Of a stretch of 64,000 nt of DNA, positions 49,045 to 63,652 are shown piece after piece; position 1 is the stretch's first letter; every line of letters starts with the position of its first letter. The notes beneath the pieces were generated by a model. That model searched no databases. It was not told the origin of the DNA and saw nothing but the letters and a program-made list of their open reading frames with translations. Made by a program: the position numbers and the translations under genes. Origin of the DNA: Rachycentron canadum. Taxonomy: Eukaryota > Chordata > Actinopteri > Carangiformes > Rachycentridae. The DNA is taken from NCBI GenBank assembly GCA_038496675.1, contig CM076654.1, forward strand, positions 11,182,121 to 11,246,120, read 5' to 3'.

Positions 49045-52000
49045 GTGAGTTTTTGGCAGTATTATAAAGCTTGTCAAAGTCAAATTTCAGGCTGCTCCAC
49101 TTAGCACTCCCCCTAGAGGACTGGAACCTTTCTTGTTTTTGTATTTGCAGCATGTTTGCTGTTAATGTATTTCAGTCAGACCCAGACTCAGATGAGGAGT
49201 CTGTTCTGCACCAAAATCTGCAACTCGCAGATGTATCAGACTGGCTGGCATCTTTTATTTGTTTATGTTGTTTGCTAGCTTGCAACTGGCAGTGGCTGAC
49301 ACAGTGTTATTGGTTGTGCTGATGCAAACTCTCCCTCTCAGTGGTGATAAAGTTTCACATTTACTTTGTCTTTCTCTGCTAATCGATGGGATTGGTTCTT
49401 TCAAGTTATATGACAAATGGTTTAAAAGGTTTAAATGTAATCATTGCACTGGCTGCTTATTTTGCTCATGACATTTTTATTTCTTGTATTATATAAAAAT
49501 TGGCATATTAACACAATTAAAAACATGAATTAAATTGGAGGGGTCTTTAAAACATCACAGGAGAACCACGTGTCATTTTATGTGTGTGCCTGTGTGTGAG
49601 AGAGAGCAAGAGTGCTGTTGTTGGTAACTACTGTATATAAAACAAGTTACCTCAATTTAATGCTTGACTACTCCATAATCTTCAGTATGTCAGAGAGAGT
49701 GAGTGGCAGAAAAGTGCCAGTTATTATCTGCTATCTCTTTTATTTGGTGTCATCATTTCTGAACATATCTTCCACAAGTGTATATGAACTGCTGTGCTGG
49801 CCATATCAAAAATATATCTTATTGTCTGCAGTAATGTCCCAGAGATATAGCTTTCACGCATGATGATATAACACAGAAGCAGAAAATGCTGTAACCATAT
49901 GATGGAATAAAGAGTACAAACATGTGCTTTACTGGTTGTCATTTAATATTTCATGGCATTTTTCCAGATTCCAGATACAAGTATACGAGGACGAAGTTTT
50001 TATGCATGCATGCATGTAAAAACATAGATTTAATTCTGGCTCCTCATGGACTACAATCTGTAAATGTATGTTCTTTTCTTTTAAGTCCATATTTCATAAT
50101 CACTAAACAGTCCCATTTATTTCTTAGCTCCTTTAGATGGAATATCTTCAGTGCAAGCAGAGAAAGAACAAGCTGCACTCAGTTGCAGTCAACCCACCTT
50201 CACTTCTCATCATCCGATAATAACTATCACGTTAATTGTTTTGTGTACTCAGGGTGTACATTTAAATATTTATTTCGCCTTTAAAATACTTCATCCTCTT
50301 TTGAGCAATTCTTTCTCTGCCCTCCTTTCCAATTGACTTTCTGTCTGAAATAATGTCATGCAAACCTGACAGCATGACTTATGCCTTGGGTTCAAGTACA
50401 TAATTATTTTGTTCTATGATTGATTGTTGATTAGTTCATTTTAAGTAGGCATTTTTGTTTTTGTTTGAAGTTCTTTTGAGTCATACTTGTGATAAATGGA
50501 TGCACTATACTATATGAACTATGAATTAAAATTTCACTCCCTGTGGCTTGCAGAGATTACTCTTCCATGGAAATTGAACAATTTGTGGGTTACTTTTTTA
50601 TCTAATTATTCATAAATTGCATTCTCATCACAGCGTCTTGCCCCAGATGTTGCTGTGCCTGCCGAATTTTCCTTCTCAGCAGCTTCTTTGCTTTTGCACA
50701 TAGTTTGAAAACTATTATCTGACATGGCAAGGACTCCCATGTAATCTCACCGTAACCTAACACTAATACAAGACAACCCTCCCAATCAAAAGCACATATT
50801 ACAAGACGAAATTATCTAAACTGCTCACACCAAGACTACTTATTAACAGTAACTTGTGGTTGCTATGGCACCAGCCTATCAGAGGGCCTGGGGCTAAACC
50901 ACAGAGTTGTATATAATCCTTCCTATGATCCTAGTCTGTTTCTCAGGGCAACAAGCCTCCTGAGATGATTTATGTATCAGTCTCTCCCGGAGTCTGCAGA
51001 ATCTTGCTGGAGGTACAGAACGAGACAGCAAAGAAGATGGAGAAAAGAAATAAAGTTTAATCACAAATGTGTGAGTGTGTGTGTATTTTTTTTTTTTTTT
51101 GCCTTTTTCTTAAATCTTAACCTTTTGCCTCAAGGAGAATAGCAAAGACGTGAAACAAAAGAGGATTAATCTTAAAAGCATGTTCTCCCTTATATATCTG
51201 TTAAACAACCCATTGAGAAACAAAAGAGCTTGGAAAAACCTTTATGTGACTTTTATAGTTATTATAACAGCCTTAAAGAGGCCTTGACATTTGGCAGACT
51301 TGATTTGATGCTCTTACTTCTGTTGTACTATCAAGGTTTCTCTTTTATACTACTTAAAGCTGCATAACTTTTTATCTGTCCACTTCAAGGACAACTCATA
51401 TGGACACACATTGTCCCACACAAGGACAATATCCAAATCCCTTTGTGTTCTGCTACTAAGTAACTTTGCTATCCCTTGCATAGGGATTCTAAATCGGCTC
51501 TAATAGTCTTATATTTGCTCCCAATGGACTCGATGTGCTATTTGAGTATCTGAGGCACATGGCCTGGTGCTATGATATTACTTAAGCTTATGAACAACCA
51601 TGGGGAAAGCCTGGTGGTAAACAATATGACCTAGCCCCGGCTTTCAGTGGCTTCTTATGGCTCAGTTGTTGAAAATAGCTGTTGACACATTCTTGAGATA
51701 CCTCATCTCTCCAGACACACACCAACACACGCATATGCATATAAACAAACACTCATTGACATCATATATTTCCTATCCCCTTACCAGTACCTTAATCCAT
51801 ACAATTAAATGCATAATACCAAACGTGGTTTCAGTGGACTCATTGGATTCATTGGAGGTGATTCACGTTTACTGTTTATGTTGTAAAAGTGATGAGACAG
51901 AGCACTTTAACAGATGTAGAGTACACTGGGTTGGTTGGCTGGTTTGTATTTGTGTGCAAGAGAGCCTGCAGACACAGTGGTGAAGAGGAGGAAGGGAAAA

Positions 52001-53510
52001 GGAAAACAAGGACGACAAGACCCGCAAGCAACACGTGCAAGTGCTCTCACACACATCCACACAGCTTCACTCACATTTGTGGATTCATGCCCACTAAGCT
52101 CAATCATATTCCCTGAAGTAACATTTACTCCCTTTTCAACACCATACATAATATACTGCAGTCTATTTAGCTGATTCTTGGAGCTGGTAAGCAGACAAAT
52201 TAGAATAAATTACTATTTCAGTATTTACTCTCCCTCTTCCCCCAGATTCCTCCCCCTCTTTCCCACTGCTCCAAACATAAGTGATAGATGGATAGATCTG
52301 ATTTAAATACTGCATGAACGAATTTCATTCTAGTCTTATTTAAGAGTCTGTTTGCCAAGACAGCTTTGGTGTGATGGTTGCCAGAATTACGATCACAGTT
52401 GCCAGGTGTTTGGATTACCAGTATTGTTTTCTGAGAAACAATAGATCAGCAGAGGGGGAGAGAGAGAAAAGCATATGGCTCATTACAACAGAGTTTCTCT
52501 TGAGTGATTATGTTATGAAGAATGAACCATGTAGCATAACTACATACTGTAGAGAAAAGAAGGGGCTGATCTAGTAGCAATCTATCTACTATAGCACATT
52601 ATTTAAGGTTTCTCTTCCATTTACATTTCATCAATTTGTCACCTCATTAAATATGACAAGGAACACCCCACCCAGTAGATCGTCCTAACATGTCATATGC
52701 ACACTATCTGTATTGGTCTAACTAGATAACCGGCTATATCCTTTGTGTTCAACACACTAAACACAACGATTGCAGAGTTGAGTTTACTTATATGATACAG
52801 AATATGTGTAAAAATGAATATTTAGTCCAAATCATTCTTCACTATTTTTACCACCAAGGGAATGGTTATTTTAGGTAAATAATAACAGGCATGTAACTGG
52901 AAATGTACACTATGACAAAGGCACAGTGGGGCAGGATATTCAAAGATGTCTATAAATATTTGATCAGTCACTCCTCCACTGTAGAGACAATAAACATTTT
53001 GAGGCTGCTAGCAGATACGTTGGAGGCAGTAGAGGGTTTGTGATTGAACTATTCATTATTATTTTTTTATATTTTCTTTTGATATAATCACAATCATACT
53101 AAAATGTCAATTAAGTCAACAGCTGTTAGAAAAGATGGCCAAGGGCAAACACAGGAGGGTCATCGTCTCCAAACGATAGACTTTTCTTACAGCAGCCGTT
53201 TTAACAGATTATCACTAGAAAATTACAGGCATAACTAATAGAGTAATAATAGCTGTATGGGTCCAGATGCTTCTGTTCCACAGGCATTGAAATGCATAAA
53301 GCAGTGTTTACTTTCATGTTGACCCCTGGGACTGTTGTAGTTTTACTAGTTACACCTGTCCTGCTTTGACAGCTCTTACAGAAAAGGCTGCTACAACCAA
53401 ACAACCATCATATATAACCAAACAAAGTACAGTCAAGAGCACTGACCCTTCAGTGCTCAATAAACTTGTTGCATTGTGCACCTCAGAGAAAACACTTGTT
53501 CCCATGTTTG

Positions 53511-53544
53511 AAAAAAAAAAAAGTGTTTTTTTTTTTTTTTTTTT
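53511..53544. repeat. A12-GTG-T19 inverted homopolymer
   Basis: Twelve A, the three bases GTG, then nineteen T, which can fold into a pure A:T hairpin. Confidence 0.95.
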
Positions 53545-56500
53545 AGCAACAACACAGATTCATAATTTCATGAGGATGCAGCACAAAACAAGCTCCTCAG
53601 TGTTAGTCACACTTTTGTATCTCAGTTCCTTTCATTTGAACTTTTCACTTTGACATGGATTATGCCTAACACTCACTTACAATGTTCAAATCTCAATCAT
53701 AAATCATGATTGATTGTTAAGTAAGACATACTTTGTACAAATGAAATGCTGCAGAAAAAAAGCATATCTTAGAAGACACCAATCTAAAGGGAATTACTTT
53801 CTAAATTCACTAAAACAGCCTGCAATTGACTGAAAGATTTGAGTGAACATGAAAGCCTGTATAACATGATCAAATTAAATGAGCCCTTATGCAATATGAT
53901 GAGTAAACAAACAAAACACAACATCACATTAAGATGTCAACAAGGATCATAGTCATAAAAACAAACAAAACAAAATTGCTTCAGAGTTTCCTCAAGGCTG
54001 TCAATTCAACAAAATAAGTCACTGTGCACATATCTGTGTAAGCATCCATATCCGTAGTTGCGGAAGCCTTGTAAATGTTGCTCTACTTTCGATCTATGCT
54101 GATAGATTATTTTCCTTGTTTATTTTCACTTACAGTGTTTCAGACAACATTGAATTATCCCAACTTGATCACCTCCATCAATACTTTTGAAGATTCCCAC
54201 TCAGACCAAGTTTGCTTTGCTGGTTCAGATCATACTTGCTATGAGGATGTCTGGTGTGGTATTAATGCCATCAGGGTGCAGGCTGGACTGTTTTCCAAAA
54301 TGAAGTTGAATGAAAATGTCCAAAATATTTAATGTCAAATGTTGCTCATACATCTTCTCTATGTATTTAACATCTACCTCGCCTCAAATATGATGAGATG
54401 ATTGGTGCATCTAAATTAATGCTTCTGTCCAACTCTCTGTGCTCACATATATAGTGTTTAAATACACCCAAAGCTGTTCTCCTGTTACAGATGAAATATG
54501 TAATAGTGACTGTAGCAGTCACTTCCAAGCCATTTTCAAGATGCTGCTTTGCACTGTTAGAATCCTCACTTTATAAATGCAACAGAATCACCAAACACAT
54601 GTATGTAAGACATAAGACAAAGACTTCGCTTCTGGCTGTATTTACTTGGAAAATGGTCACTCAGACGTCAGCTGCTGTGCTGTCAGCACAGACAGATGTG
54701 TCTGTGAAAGGAACACTGGCAACTCTACTGTATGGAAAGTAGCTAAGGTGTGTCCAGAAAGTTGATAGATTTGTATAATATGGCCGTGAGCGTTCATTTT
54801 CCATTTGAAGAAATATAGATGTGAGGCTAAATGAAACTAGCAAGCACAGAGCAGCTTACACTCCTATATTTAGACTGAACAGAAGCAGAACCAGAATCCT
54901 TCTTAAAGTTGAGCTAGGTTGACTCATCCTACTACCAGATCATCTGAAAGCACAGTTCACAACCTGTGTCTACCCACTGCACTACCTGTCTCTCCCAATG
55001 TTTCCTGTTTGTTGCTTTCTGCAAGGCACTTTGCACACTGCCAGCCAATGACTCATGAGCTTGAGCAGAGCTACTTTTACACACTCAGTCTTATGCACAC
55101 ACTCTCATATACACACAGAAACTAAGGTGGAAAAAATTAAGATGAATAAGCCTAGACAGGCACACCACACTCATGCATGTGCATGCACGTGCATACACAG
55201 ATACACACACATACCAGAACATAAATACAAGCACCCCTGCTTCACCTTAACCCAGATTAATGTTTGTTTGGCTGCACAACCCACTCAACCATGCCAGGAT
55301 TTTCCAATAGCCAGCACACAGGTGCATCTGACACACCACTTAATGGCTTCAATGTGCAAAACAACACAACTTTAATTGACAGGACAGAAAAAAGGAAAGA
55401 AAGAAAAACATGAAAGTCTTGACAGTGTCTATATATTGATCCTGCACTAATTAGAGTTTTAGTTAGTTTTAATTGTGCTAAGTAAGATGGGCAATGTCAT
55501 TTCTATGTAAATAAATCAGTGGTTGTATTGGGGCACGAATAAATCATTCAGCTCCTTTAAATGTGCACTGAATGTTTCATAAAGTTTAACTGGCAGAAAT
55601 TGCAGAAATACAAGAAGCCCCATAGTTTTTCCCATTTACATAACTGAAACACTTGCTTTAAATTGCGACTGTATCCAATTGTTCTTCTTCTCCTCTTTCT
55701 TCTTGTTCTTATTATGCCAGAATGCAAGCAAAAACTGTGATACTGAAACCACTCTGTGATACAGAGAATGGCATGAGAAACCAAAAGGTGTGAGGTTAAT
55801 ACACCTGATCATTGCCAGCATGGAACAAGAAATCATAAAGAAGCAGTTCAGGCTTGAAACACTAAGCTGAGCTGTCTCTGCTTGTTTGCTTTAAAACAGA
55901 TGTACAGAGGAAAGCTGTTTAGGTCTTTATTGTCAATCAGACTGTCAAAAATGAAAAACTGCATTGCAGACATTTTTATACCTTTGTGATTCTGGTTGAA
56001 TTGTCTTTCTGTATGATTGACTGGATGATAAGTTGCTCTTTGACTCTACTGAGATGCTATCCCAGATGTGCAATGCAAAAATGTTTTACTGAAAAAGAAA
56101 ATGTATTATTAGAGTGTATTAAGTCTTAGATGGCGGTCCTTACAGGATCTATTTGACAGTCTAATCGCATCAGTATGTGTAATATAAAGTAAGAGACATT
56201 TGCTTTGGCTTTACCAATTTAATTGTAATGTTTAAATAAAACATATCAACAAAATTATTACTTGCCCATCAGTTAGCATTTCTTACTGGTACTATAATAA
56301 CTGTATTTATCTTTCACTTGCAGTCCTCCAATGTAATCTCCATGAAACTCGTGGAGCCTTTTTATGGTTTTGATAAGTGACTATGTATTTAGCTTAGTTG
56401 AGTAAAGAATAGAAGTACGGAAGCATTTGCCTTTGGCGTGAACTTACTTAAGTTTTGACTTAATTACTATGTAACTTTTAACTGTGGTGAAATGGATGTT

Positions 56501-57763
56501 AGCTGCAAAACTGCAGAATTTCTCAAGCTAGTTCCCCTTACATTCAACTAGCACAAATTATTATTATTATTATTATACATTATTACTAAGTTTTATTTAT
56601 CAAAATGTACCCAAATTCTTACTGTGGCCACTACATTATATTGCCTCGAAGTCCAGAATCGTTCCTCAGGCTTAAGGGAGTTTACAAGTTTTAATTGTGT
56701 ATGTCACCTATATGACCAGGCAAAGCTTAATGTCACATCGTGGGTGAGATAGTCTGGCTTCTCGTATTGAGAGAAGCTGCTTCATTAAATACACCCATGG
56801 CATTTTTGTGCATTGTGTCTCTCATGTCCCACCCTCTAGAGGTTGTTTTTAAGCTGCTACAACTACCAGTGTACATCTTACCAATATTCAGGCCAGAACA
56901 GCTGCTGCAGAGTAATGATGTGGTCTACTCAGCTCTCCCATGAGAAGCTCTGATTCTATGCTAAACAATTCCACTTGGACACAGATGGAGAGGAGAAAGA
57001 AATCCTCTCTGCTCAGCCAAGACAGGAAAAAGAGCAGGGAGAGAAGGAAATTGTGATACAGAAAGAAAGGAAGAAGAAAGAAAGATTAATTACTGAAATT
57101 ATTCACAGGACATTGCATTTATTTGTATGCTCTAGGTTTAATCCCAAAGAAAGCAATTGTCTTTTTAAGGTATTGACTCCAAAAATTGATATTTATTCAC
57201 AAAGGGTTTTCTGGAGGTCAATGTTTTTCTTAACATGTATAAAAGCATAAATTTTAATCCTCTAATGAGGATGCACCAAAGCTAGACAGTTTCACAAAAG
57301 TGATATTTGAGAAATATGCAAATCTGTGATTCAGGTGCATGGTGCATGTTTCTGGGAGAGGTGTGAGTCCCTGATTTTTAATTCATTTTCTCATGTCCGC
57401 CATCTTGTCTGTAAGTCGACACACTGACATGGAACATCATATTTTCCTCATCTACATATGACAATTTATCCCTAAACAATCATATTCGGTTGTGCATGTT
57501 CACAGACTTTTTTCTGTGTGTGTGTGTGTGTCCCTGCAGGGTCATGTATTTCTCCTGCTTCCCTATCTATTATTTAAGGCATCATACAATATTTATCAGA
57601 GGTTTGTCTCCCCAGTGCCAACCACAGACTGCCAATATGTTCCCCTGGTACCTCTTGACAACTCCTCTAACTCATCATTTCAACAGGCTCTCTCATACCA
57701 TTGTTGGTCAATTGGAAAAAAAACTTTTAGGTAATAAGCTAGTAGAAGAATTAGTAGTAGAAT

Positions 57764-58400
57764 TTAAATGCCCCATATTGTGGAAAATGAGAATGTATCT
57801 TTTCTGAATATAGAGCTTTTTGCTATATAAATACTATAAACAAGAAACACAAGAAATGCACACAGTTTGTATTCTAAGCCTTAATATGAGCCTGGATTTC
57901 TGTAGGTTTGTCACAATGAAACATCTTCTATATTTTTATTTGATCTCTATCAAGGGCTCTTAGTTGTGTTTTGTTCGGCCCCTCTGACTTTTTTGCAGGT
58001 TTTTTTTTTGTGTTACTTTCTGTGTTGAGTTACACTTAAAACCAGTGGTTATTCTGGACTGGAGACTTGCTTCACAGATAAGGGATGTATCCACTGCATA
58101 AAGTTAGAACTTCAAAAAAGGTATCTTTGACATGCCAAAGATGGTGTTGGATACTATGGCCTTGCATGCTCCTGTTGATGGCCTTGACACAAACACACAC
58201 ACTGTACGAGTCCCCCTGGAGGGTTATGTAGCCATGGAGAGTGGACTGAAGGCAGGTGCAGCAGGCTCTGCTTCTCCTGCATTGGACCTCCACACTATAA
58301 CAATGGGGTTTGCATTGGAACCAGGCGTAAGGTTCAAAAGCTCCACACCAAAGCCAGCCAGAGCACTTTTGTCTAAATGTTTGAATTGAAGTGCTTGAGT
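57764..58400. mobile_element. Repeat element copy B, same family as 17006-17945
   Basis: The left end TTTAAATGCCCCATATTG matches copy A's TTTAAAGGTCCCATGTTG at 14 of 18 positions. Further matches run in the same order: GAAATGCACACAG..TATTC..GAGCC (57856-57895), GCTCCTGTTGATGGCCTTGAC (58166) against copy A's GATCCTCTGGCTGGCCTCGAC (17459), and TCTCCTGCATTGGACCT against ACTCCTGCATCAGACCT. No right inverted repeat was identified, so the end is approximate. The family is not named. Confidence 0.6.
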
Positions 58401-59074
58401 TTTTGACCTCTACTACAGCTATGGAGAGCTTTTCTGAGAGGGGGCAAGGGGGCATATGCATGTGTCATGCAAAAACCATTCCAGTCAATAGTTAACACCA
58501 TTCCATTTATCTAAACAGTGTGTGTTTAGTGAGTAACAATGAATGCAACATAATTTCAAAGTCCAGAACTTTTACCATAGCAAGAATACACTGAGCCTTG
58601 AAACAAGAATACAGTATATCACTGCACTAATATCAGGAAAATATCATGAACATAACAACTGATTGAAGGAAAGTCTTGAAAGATAATTGTATTGTAACCC
58701 TTTGTTCAGAAGTATTCTTTTTGTATTTGTAAGAAAGAGATTTCTTGTCATGCAGTGGGTCCCTAAAGGACAATACTGTCTATCCTCTCCATATTTGCTC
58801 ATTTATTCATCTTCAGTGTAATTTTATTAAACTGCCTTCTTCTATGCACTTTGTTCATTGTAAAACAAATGCGTATTAGGTTTTGTATGAGACACTGAGA
58901 AGTAAGAATATGAAGAAGAGAAGACGTGCCAGAATTCATGTTCACAAGATTCACAAATGTGTGAATGAATATACACTTACTTGTAGAACACAGAACTAAA
59001 GAAGACACTACCTCAGAACAACAGCTCTGACTGAGGCAGTACCAGTTCACATAGTTAACATGTTACCTTCAAGC

Positions 59075-59090
59075 TTAATTGATCAATTAA
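59075..59090. repeat. 16-bp perfect palindrome TTAATTGATCAATTAA
   Basis: It is self-complementary over all 16 bases and holds two opposed TAATT homeodomain-type cores around GATC. It may be chance in AT-rich DNA. Confidence 0.9.
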
Positions 59091-61648
59091 ATTAATGAGT
59101 TGGCTCAAGAACCTAGAGAAAAAGACATAAAACCATTACCATCCATCCCCTCAGAAACTGTAATTGTGGACCGATCTATGTCCCTCATTGTCTGTTCTTG
59201 GAAGCCAATGACTCTCTGGAAAACTACAGTGGGTCACTTTGAATAGGTTTAGTTGAATAGTACCTTGGGGAACACAATCATGGAAAACGCTCAAATCCTG
59301 TAATTGGGCCATCATAACTTTCTCCCGACATACAGGCTGATTACTACAATGAAAGCAATAGATAGAACAGGTTCTCAGCATTGTCGGTGTCATGTTTGTG
59401 AGTTCTTGTGCATGCTACTAATACAGTTGTATGTAATGGAACAGTAAACTACAAATAATAGATGCCCTCTAAACTAATTAGGAAGAGATGAGCCTTGGAG
59501 CTGTGTCACAGAAATAATGAAACTGTGTGTATGTGAAAAGGTGTTTTTAGCTTTTATATATCACCCCTTTAAGTAGATATAGCTATAAACCAGTTATTCT
59601 AACTGCTGCCCTTATGGTCTTGTTTTAAACCCTGACAGAAATGTAAGCATGCTCAAAAAACAAAATAAGATGTATTTTCACATTTTGTATGTATTTTGAT
59701 GGATTTCACTAAATACAAGAAACAACCAAGTAGAGGAATTCCAAAAATGTAAACATTATGGATGCTTATTTGTTTTTTCTGCTCTTTGGTTTAATTTGTT
59801 TGATTGTGCAGATTGCTACAGATCAAGCAATTTAAGAAATCAGTTAATCGGAAAGAACAGTATGATAATTAATTCAATAAAGTAATTAATTGTAAAAACT
59901 CTGTATTACCCATATCCTCAGCTCTTATTTTGATGTTGCACACTACAACCAAATAAACATATAAATAAAGTATGCAAACAAGCAAACTGCACAAAATGTC
60001 TTAACCAACTCTTTTGCAGACTAACTCTAGTAAAGTCTGAATGCGGCAGTGTGTGCAAAATATTTCCAAACAAATCCACTTGGGGGTGATAGAAAGTGCA
60101 GCAGTGGTTCAGTGAGCATATAGTGAAGACTGGGATTTCTACAATGGGTACATCTGTACGCTCAACTCTCTGAAGTGGTGTGATACACAAGAGCCACTTC
60201 TGGGAGGGCTAAACAACATTTTTATTCTAACAAATTCTTTATAGGCTTAGCTCCTCTTTTCAACTTTGGTGTCTTTGAAGTTGAGTGTTTGTAGTGTTTT
60301 CTTTGTAACGGCTGCCACTACACTGTAGAAGCATGTAATCTGGACCTGAGAGATAAATACCATGTAAAATGAAAGGAGTTTAAGTAAAGAAAAGTGAGAA
60401 AAATATAAGGTAGTCCTTCTTGAGCTTGATCCCTCTGACACATGCACATAAAGTTTCACCCTGCATGTCTCTGTGCTTGTGTGTGTATGTGCTCATGCAT
60501 GATTCAGATGCCCATACTGGACTAACACAAACAGAAATATACAGTGCCCAGGATATTTTGTCATTAGCCAGTCTCTCTTACAGTGTGTTGGACACGCTAT
60601 GTTCAAAGCACCTGTAACTTGCAGACTACTCAGAGTGCACACTGGTCATTGCACATGTTGGTAGTAGTACATAGTACATTTTTGTCATTGAGTGCTACAC
60701 ATTTTAAAAGGGAAAAATTTAGAGGGAAATCCAGTGCAGGTAAACAACGCCTATGTGATACCAACCCCATTTAACCCGATGTACCATATGGTTTATTACA
60801 CAGAACCATCTTGATTGGGTTCATTGGGAACTGTTTGGAGAAGGGCAGATGCTTTCAAAAAAAAATAATTGGCAGGTGTTTGGACAAACCATGTGTCCAT
60901 CATATGACATCAGTACATAGACATTTTCTTCTTCTGTCACATCTCACCAGCAACAACGTTCCAAAGAAAGGAAACAGCAGTCCTTGAATCAGGTAGACAA
61001 CTAATTTATTGATTAGTAGTTAGTGGTTACAACAAAAGAGTAGTGAGGGTACTCCTGCTAATGGTTCAGTGCAAGTTTACATAATGTACATTACAGAGAG
61101 ACTTTTGAGGTCATTGAGAGTGCACACTTCCTCAAATATGCACTAACAACAGCATTATTTATTCCATCCTGTTGCACACCAGTCAAACATGTTTTTGACA
61201 CACAGACCTGGAGCTCGTGGTACCATGTGAAAACATCACGCAGATTACTGAGTGCACACAATGTTTTAAAATCATGAAGAGACTTTGCTTTGATGGATTC
61301 TATTCATCTCCCTTCTGTCACATTTCATAGGATTTTTTAATCATTGAAATCTATCACATGGTGTCATTTCAGCCCAGTCTGACACACCACATACCGTTAC
61401 ATAAGTTTCAAAAGGTAGCATTTTCTAATCACTATGTCCTTATGGTGCCTTCCTCCTTGTTTCTTCTCTCAATTCAGTTGTAATTTCTCTTCTCTACAGG
61501 AACAGCTTGACCTGAATATGCATGTCACCAACCTGCACACATACACAAAAATGTGTATTCTTCCCACCGTAATTACATTTAGGCAACATATTTGTCTATT
61601 AGCATGACCCATATGGTCTAAGGAAACACAATTTACAGTCCATATGGC

Positions 61649-61651
<3 letters not shown>

Positions 61652-61691
<40 letters not shown>
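61652..61691. repeat. (CA)n microsatellite
   Basis: About 20 perfect CA units. Confidence 0.97.
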
Positions 61692-61692
<1 letters not shown>

Positions 61693-62645
61693 ATAAGATG
61701 AGGATACTTTCTATTCATCATTATGTAAAACATCTCAGTGATGTAACATCTGGTTCAACACTAAATAACAAATTGGTCAGTGACATTATAATAACAACTT
61801 GAAGTTCAGGAGGAATGTATTCTGTGCTGCATGAGTGTTGTGGTTACCTTTAAGAATACTCAAATCTCTGGAGAGCTTTACAGTGACAACCAGCCCTATT
61901 TGTGTAACTAATTCATTCGAATGTTGGGAATGGTTAATATGTGTCATGAAAAACATTTGAAATACCAATGAGACAGCAGAGAGTTATTGTTGTCGTCTGG
62001 CTCCACTGTGCTTCATGTAAATAAAAAGAGATTTTAGCTGGCCTTTCAGTGCCAGTATATGTGCTGAAAGATTAATAAATGGGCCCCAGTGATGTTTAAA
62101 CTAAACATCTCTTCTGCCACTTTGGATGAGACATCTGTCATTTTGAAAGATATGCTAAACGGGTATGACAAAGGTTAACAATCTCTTTCCATTTGCCAAT
62201 GATGGGGTTTGTGCGAGAATACACATCAGTCAGTTTCAGTATTCATGCCTATGCAAGATAATGTGTATACATCCAGATGGTCTGATCAAGATCCTGTCTT
62301 GAAGCAGGAGCCCAGTGGCCTCATCCAAACTAATCCTAGCAAAACCAAAAATCCTCTGTATTTTTAAAGAGAGACATGGCAGCATGGGAGAATAATTGGG
62401 AACAGTTGTAATCCTTAAATGAATAAATCTGGCGGATGTGTTTTTCAAAGGAAAATACAAGTGTTTCTGGAACATAGCATCACTGACTGACTCACTGGTT
62501 ATTTAAAGAAACAACTAGGGACAGACTGCTTAAGCGAAGCACACTGAAAAGGTTGCAGGATAACATTGATAAATTAAGTGGTTATCTAAGCACAGCCAGC
62601 TGGTTAGTGAAGTAGGATATTCTGGGGACAAGTGGCCTGGTTACA

Positions 62646-62646
<1 letters not shown>

Positions 62647-62674
<28 letters not shown>
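62647..62674. repeat. Poly(T) run
   Basis: 28 consecutive T. This could be the tail of a minus-strand retroposon, but no body was recognised on its left side. Confidence 0.95.
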
Positions 62675-62678
<4 letters not shown>

Positions 62679-62810
62679 ACAACCCATATATAGTTATGGT
62701 TACAACATTAGGAATTATTAACACTTGAGCATAAAACATTCAACTGTAATGTAGCTGTCCTTCAGATCCTATTGTCTCCAGTCTCACTAGTTTAACATCA
62801 ACACAATTTA

Positions 62811-62847
62811 GTTTTTTTTTTTGTTTGTTTGTTTGTTTGTTTTTTTT
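62811..62847. repeat. T-run with (TTTG)n
   Basis: A T-run, about five TTTG units, then another T-run. Confidence 0.95.
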
Positions 62848-63627
62848 TACAAAGAATAAAGTAACCTCTGACAGAAAAAAAAATTAATGATTTTGCATTA
62901 CTTTTTTGTGATCCACGTGAAGTGAATATTAATTATAATTTTTTTGGATTGAAATTTTGGTGTAAATACATTGTGCTCATTTCGTGGTTGGTTGCATTGC
63001 TCTCTTACAAATCTTACAAAAACTCACTTCAGTACTTTCTATGGTAAAAAAGAAACACCAGGATAAAGGGAGAAAGCCTCAACCTCAGTGGGCACATGAA
63101 TAGTTACACATATGGTGTACGCGAACACAATGCACATGCCCATAAATACCAGCAAATCATGGAACAGACACATTGACTCTGCCATGGTCATGCACATGTG
63201 AATACACAGAAAGAAGCATCTGAATTGAAACTAGGCCTGTGCAAACAGTCCTATGCACACACAAATGCAAGCTCTTAGAAGCTAACATTTGTACATATGT
63301 GAACATAGAAGGATCTGTTCACAAGTCATGCACCACAAATGCTACACAGATGAAGTGATGCGCACACAACTTGCCAGATGGCATCACTGTTTTTCTCAAC
63401 ATGGCAGTCTTATTCCTGAGGAGTCAGCCAAATCTACCACAGCTTTGACCACACAGAACTCACTGCTTCAAAACACACACACAAATGTGCCCATATAATC
63501 TCACAAGCACGAACAATACAAAACACAAATAACACACTTTAAATAAGTAAAATGAAAAAAATTGGAAACTAAAGCTCTTCTTTTTGCTCAAAATTGTCAA
63601 TTTAACATGTCTCAAAAAATATTTATA

Positions 63628-63652
63628 TACACACACACACACACACACACAC
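63628..63652. repeat. (CA)n microsatellite
   Basis: About 12 CA units following TATA. Confidence 0.95.

Larger units (their letters stand above)
44621..57763. other. Intronic stretch without recognised genes
   Basis: Long unique-looking intron with the microsatellite at 45096, a G-run tract at 47085, a T-rich region at 48897-49044, an A/T hairpin at 53511 and loose CATC repeats at about 47910-47995. I recognise no exon, RNA gene or mobile element in it. Confidence 0.5.

Noticed and set aside
49160..49270. Frame with FQSDPDSDEESV considered as a transposase N-terminus
   Set aside because: A short acidic patch without any other family motif; too little evidence.
58072..58461. 129-codon minus-strand frame
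   Set aside because: It lies across repeat copy B and is antisense to the frame that aligns with copy A.
60940..61200. Possible minus-strand retroelement end (AATAAATTAG-like signal near 61010)
   Set aside because: Only a poly(A)-signal-like word; no coding part, terminal repeat or second copy was seen.
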